Shown here: in pieces, positions 59,515 to 64,000 of the stretch
How positions within the stretch are numbered: position 1 is the first letter of the stretch
How the letters are laid out: every line of letters starts with the position of its first letter
Origin: Mansonella perstans
Taxonomy: Eukaryota > Nematoda > Chromadorea > Rhabditida > Onchocercidae
Length of the DNA: 64,000 bases
Assembly (NCBI GenBank): GCA_037074765.1
Contig: JBAMDO010000006.1
Span: 124,001-188,000 of the forward strand
Reading direction: 5' to 3'
The notes under the pieces: model-generated
The model's input: the letters and a program-made list of their open reading frames with translations, nothing else
The model's database searches: none
Told to the model about the DNA's origin: nothing
Program-made: the position numbers and the translations under genes

Positions 59515-62327
59515 GAACTATTTTATTCCTTCGCATTAGATATTCTTTGATTATTGTATGTTGATTCCTGCTTATTCGGAAAATTAGTTGTTCCAGGATA
59601 GAAATCCACTAACTTTCTTTGGAGGATGATGCTTTTCTCTATATAAAAATTCTCAGTGCCACCATTCTCTTTTCCATCTTATATTCTAATCATTAACATC
59701 ACGCAGAATGATTTTGTTTCATCCTCGACGAACTCATAATATCTATTGATACTAGCATAAAATATATATCATTTATATTTTATATATCATTGGATAAATC
59801 CTGTTAATACATAAATGACGACGAACTTATAATACTACTAATTAATCTAAATCATAACAATAATTTTTCCAAAGATCTACTCATGAATTAGAACTTCAGC
59901 TATGTTATCCTAAAATCTAAAAATTTCCCAGGATAGAAGAATGATGATAAGTAAATGTAGATCCAACTCCATTCTTCTACTTCTTTTGTTCTAAATATCT
60001 TTCATGCATCTTAAATCAATTACAATAAAAGAAAAGCGTTTTTTTTTTTTTTAAACATTTTTAAAAAGTTCCAGCCTGTCTCATTTGCTATTCCGTTTGC
60101 TATTCAAATCATATAACAAATACAGGAGATGTAACAAATTTGTTTTATAGTAGCATACAAATAATTTATAGTACAATATTTATGAAAAATAAGTCAAACT
60201 ATCGCTCATTCATTATTTGAAAACAAAATTATGTTTGTTTGAAAACAAAGTTATGCTGAAAACAAAATTATAAAGATCACGTCTCAAGAATTAAATTATT
60301 TCTTCGAAAATTCAATCACAGTTGAAATTCCTTTCTTCAAATGAATGTAAAAAGTAAAAGATGTAGCAATCGATAATTGGTCTATTTTTGATTGTTATCA
60401 AACTAACTTATTGTCTTATTGTAAGTATCAATAACTATTGGCCATAAGTTTCAAAAAAATTTATGCTATAAATACAGCCTGACGTGATGTGTAACTTGAG
60501 ATCTTCCAGTTGACAATGCATAATATAAGCTGGACGCGACAATTTTTGATGTCACTTATGCAAACAGTCTTATGAAAATGCACATTTGCTGCACATTTTT
60601 AATCTAAATTCAATATACAATATTGAATTTTTCTGCTTAAATCTCTTCATGAATCAATGGATTGGTGGAAACTTTTTTTTGAATTGATAAAATGAATTAA
60701 ATACTTCCCATGTTACTCCTGAACACTACGATTACATGATACAAATTGAAACCTGGAAAAATTTGGCCAACTATTGAACAAGAACGAGAGAGAATACAAA
60801 ACTTAGAAACTTAGTAATATAATTGGACTAACATCCCATAAATCAAACAATCTTATCACTAATGCTGCTTAAAAATCAATTTTTATGAAACTTGAAGTTT
60901 TACGAAGAATATCATTGGAAGCTCTTTTTATGCTTTTTCTGGATGCATCAACACTAGGAGAATATGTTTTTCAGGCATTACGGTGTAGGCGTAATTAAAT
61001 ATAACCTAGCTAATGGATGAAAATAAAAGCCGTTCGTAAGGGAGCTAACAGAGCTAATAAGCTTTCATATAGCCTTGGCTTATTGATTAATTCGTTTTTG
61101 ACAAAGCCTATATATATCAACCATATAATGCTGTCCACTAGTTTCGTTACTACCTCTTTTCTTCTCACAAACAATAAGCAATAAAATCTTTTGTCCCAAC
61201 CGAAAAATATTTGGTGAATACAGTTGTCACTACCTGCATTGTCAGCAGATGTTTTAGAATGAAACAGGTTGATAACATCTATTATTCATTAAAATAATCG
61301 ATGCCTTTTCACTAAAAACCTTTCTTACGCTGAAAATAATGAAAGCGAAAATTTTCAGTCAGTAATTTAGAACAACAATTTGAAAGAAAAAGGAAAAGAG
61401 GAGTCGAAAGAGAGAGATAGTTTACCTAACGACAAATAAAAGTAGATCGGAGAATTCAAAATTTATTGAAATGTTACATACTTTTTCAAAAAAATGATTG
61501 AAAAGATTAAGAACTAAAACTTTTTTCAAATATACTCAAATATTTCCTTATCAATGTTCTCTTAGGAATTACAATGCAAGGAAAACAGGAAAAGGTTTGA
61601 CAGATAAAAAATTGGAAACTAACTTAACATAGTAATGAAGTATTTTTAAACAGAAAAAAAATATTGCAAGGAAATAATTTCCTTAACTAGGAAATTACTT
61701 TCTAGCTTTTAGTATGTGATGACAAGAGTAAAAGTTATTTACGTATAAATCACAATGAATGTGTAAGTGTATCGTATCCAATAACCATAGCACTTTAAAT
61801 GCTTGTTTCTTTTTTAAGCCTATGAGATAAAAATTTTTCAATTGAAAAGCTTTTTCTACGGTAGAAATTCTGGTTAAATAAAATTTTATTTCTTTCAGCA
61901 ATTTTTTGGTGGGCAAGCAATAAGGCATGAACGCTTTATACAGCCAACGAAAACGAAAAATGGCATAGTGTGCCACATAACTTCGTGATAGCCATTCTCA
62001 TTTAAACAAGAAAGTAACGAAAAACTCCTTTGAAATTTTGGAATAGCAAAAATCCATACATAAAACACTTGTTGTACACATACATATCTACATACGCGCA
62101 TACATATATGTATACACATAAACAGATAAATGCACACAGATGCATACGCTGGATTTAAATGGCTATTAAATATTAAAGAAAAATTCCTTGCTATTAAATA
62201 TCAAAAAAAAAATTTCCAAATGGATTGGCTTTTCAACTGGTTGTGACAATAATTTAAAAAGCATGGAAGAAAAATAAGAATACCAGCAATAAAGTCAATG
62301 GCATAAAAAGTATCTAGATTGATCAGT
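59515..62327. other. AT-rich intergenic or intronic sequence
   Basis: No supportable gene. Near 62070-62150 there is an alternating purine-pyrimidine CA/TA-rich tract that creates spurious Cys/Val-rich frames. Confidence 0.5.
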
Positions 62328-62363
62328 TCAGCCTTCCAAACCCTTTTTTGCATCCTCCTTAAC
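62328..62363 (-). CDS. Possible terminal exon of a gene entering from the right
   Basis: After an ATTACAG acceptor the - strand reads VKEDAKKGLEG and a stop (12 codons, phase 0). It joins in phase with the open exon at 64000..63870, whose donor GAA|GTAATT is also phase 0. The intron would be about 1.5 kb. Too short to identify a family. Confidence 0.3.
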   Translation of the reverse strand, partial: VKEDAKKGLEG

Positions 62364-63869
62364 CTGTAATTAGTAAACAGATAAAATTTTATTATATGAT
62401 TATCTGAGAGAAATTCCTAAATAACATATAGTCCCCGTTATCATTTCTACTCAAATTGCTACGATATCAAAAAATAACAATTATGAATTCTTAGCATCGA
62501 TCAAACATTTAATTGTAGGCATTTGCTGCTGTTCAATAGGCCTTCCTTTTCTCCTCTTTTTTTGCAAAGTTTCACCAATCATGTCTTTTTCTCTAATGAA
62601 GCATCATACATTGTCCTCCACCATATTCCCTAAAGGTCTATCTCACATAAGCAGCAATGTCATGAGAAGAATGCATCTTGGGAGATAAAAAAAAATTTGA
62701 AAAATTGAAAACAAATTTTTAATTTTTGAATTGAAAGCATAATTAATTGTTTGGAAAATAATGAAACTGAAAGAAATGAATGGATATTGGTGGTATTCTA
62801 TCTGTTATTTAATTGCAACGTCTCATGGCTTATGATTGTAACCATCAAATTTGCTGAAGAATATTCGATCCTGATAAAAAGAGGCTAAGTAAATCTAACT
62901 TCAATCAGCACAAACATAAAAATTATTTCATTCAATCAAGCTGGGATAATTAGATATCGTATATATTATGATCGGATCTTTTTCTTAGAGACTAACCTGA
63001 TGAAAATTAAAAGAATGAAGAAATGGACAAGTATTGCTAACAATCTCTAACAATCTTTATATCCTAACAAAATAGGAAGAAGACATTCAATTCAATGAAA
63101 ATATGGAACAATAATCCTTGACGAGGAAGGCCCTGGAAGGCCTCATAAGATTTCTTATCCTGCCAACTGCGCTAAATAAATTGGACAGAAAAGAATTGGA
63201 ACAATAATTTTGATTCAAACAGAAGCATTTTTCGCTGTGAAAGGTCTTTGATGCAGAAAAATATTAAATTAAGAAAAAAGAAAACTTACGCAGTTCTTGT
63301 TCTTATAACACAACAGTAATCCGATGTCGAAAAATTAATAGAAAAGTTTATTGTGGTTTCAGTTAAATGACAAAGCATGAAAATTTAATGTGTAATAATG
63401 AAAAGTAATAAGAACATGAAAAGCATTAAAATTTAAGTACAATAATAAAAAGTAATAAGAACATAAGAGCTCTTAAGATTTCTTATCCTGTCAGTTGCAT
63501 TAATCGCAATGAGAGTAAGAGGTCAGAAACTTCAGGGCCATTAGGACTGCCTTACCCAATCATTTGGGAGAATGATTTTATTTATTTACTGTTTATAAGG
63601 ATTTAACCAATTAGATTGAAGAAAACCACAAACAAAGAATTTATCAAAAATTATCAGTAAACAAATTCTGACCAATTATGTTAAAAAGAAAGTGACAAAC
63701 ATGAAGTAAAAGAATGACAGTAATGCGGTAAACATGCTCTAAAAATCTCACTTGTTTACATAAAACTTTCAAATTACAAAGTCGTTAAAAATCTCGTGAT
63801 TGTTTCGAAATAATATTATAATGCAAAAGCATTTGGCCAACAACAAAATAATTTGTGATACAAAATTAC
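62364..63869. other. Probable intron or spacer
   Basis: AT-rich. AAGATTTCTTATCCTG occurs twice (near 63147 and 63475) followed by similar sequence. No coding sequence supported. Confidence 0.4.
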
Positions 63870-64000
63870 TTCGGTTTTTCCGAGCTTTCTTCTTGACCCA
63901 ATGGATTGCAATTTCATAGGTTTCACAGCAGAATACACGCTTTGTAAGAAATCATAGGAAGTAAAAAAAAGCTTCAATTGTCCCACGAAGCTTCAGATTC
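63870..64000 (-). CDS. Partial exon running off the window, unidentified
   Basis: The - strand frame starting at 63999 is open from the window edge for more than 40 codons (RGTIEAFFTSYDFLQSVYSA, then KPMKLQSIGSRRKLGKTE) up to a GTAATT donor. Base composition is less AT-rich than its surroundings. No domain is recognised; the 5' part lies outside the window. Confidence 0.35.

Noticed and set aside
61695..62137. Two - strand frames of 80-93 codons
   Set aside because: The right one is driven by a CA/TA microsatellite giving Cys/Val runs. The other has no motif or splice support.

Overview
The window looks like nuclear DNA of a nematode, most likely a filarial (clade III) worm. It is very AT-rich, and its genes are split into many short exons with T-rich 3' splice sites ending in CAG or TAG. 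Several start codons sit only 1-14 bases after such a site, as expected for spliced-leader trans-splicing. The recognisable proteins are metazoan housekeeping or signalling proteins, best matched by nematode and vertebrate families. I see no bacterial operon, CRISPR array, rRNA, tRNA or intact transposon.

Layout: 1-2200 has no recognisable gene. 2200-5500 holds scattered coding-like + strand fragments I cannot identify. 6276-9516 (-) encodes a two-RRM splicing factor of the MEC-8/RBPMS type. 9517-17900 is long noncoding sequence with short tandem repeats and one perfect RFX/DAF-19 X-box palindrome at 16479-16492. 19458-21897 (+) is cytochrome c1. 23474-26097 (-) is an ABHD18-type alpha/beta hydrolase, and 26075-27578 (+) is a Maf-family nucleotide pyrophosphatase. 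These two are divergent and their first coding exons appear to overlap by 23 bp. 29615-34863 (-) is a complete MSK-type tandem kinase (rskn-2) in 14 exons. 34864-42377 is noncoding and rich in minisatellites. 42378-44934 (-) is a complete S-adenosylmethionine decarboxylase proenzyme in 8 exons. 46816-47284 is a ~74-bp tandem repeat. 48500-49000 (-) may hold an unidentified membrane-protein gene. 49776-57063 (-) is an SCYL2-like pseudokinase in at least 18 exons. 57400-58260 (+) has unexplained coding-like pieces, 58875-59514 (-) a candidate cysteine-rich protein, and 62328-64000 (-) the possible 3' end of a gene leaving the window.

The genes do not form one pathway: they cover RNA splicing, respiration (complex III), nucleotide-pool hygiene, stress/MAPK signalling to chromatin, polyamine synthesis and clathrin trafficking. 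All exon joins were worked out by eye, by matching reading phase across GT..AG boundaries. Exon arithmetic closes exactly for cytochrome c1, Maf, MSK and AdoMetDC. It is ambiguous at named points for the ABHD18 and SCYL2 genes. I did not find a convincing new biological system; the most unusual observations are the antisense-overlapping start exons at 26075-26097, the isolated X-box, and the unidentified coding-like tracts.
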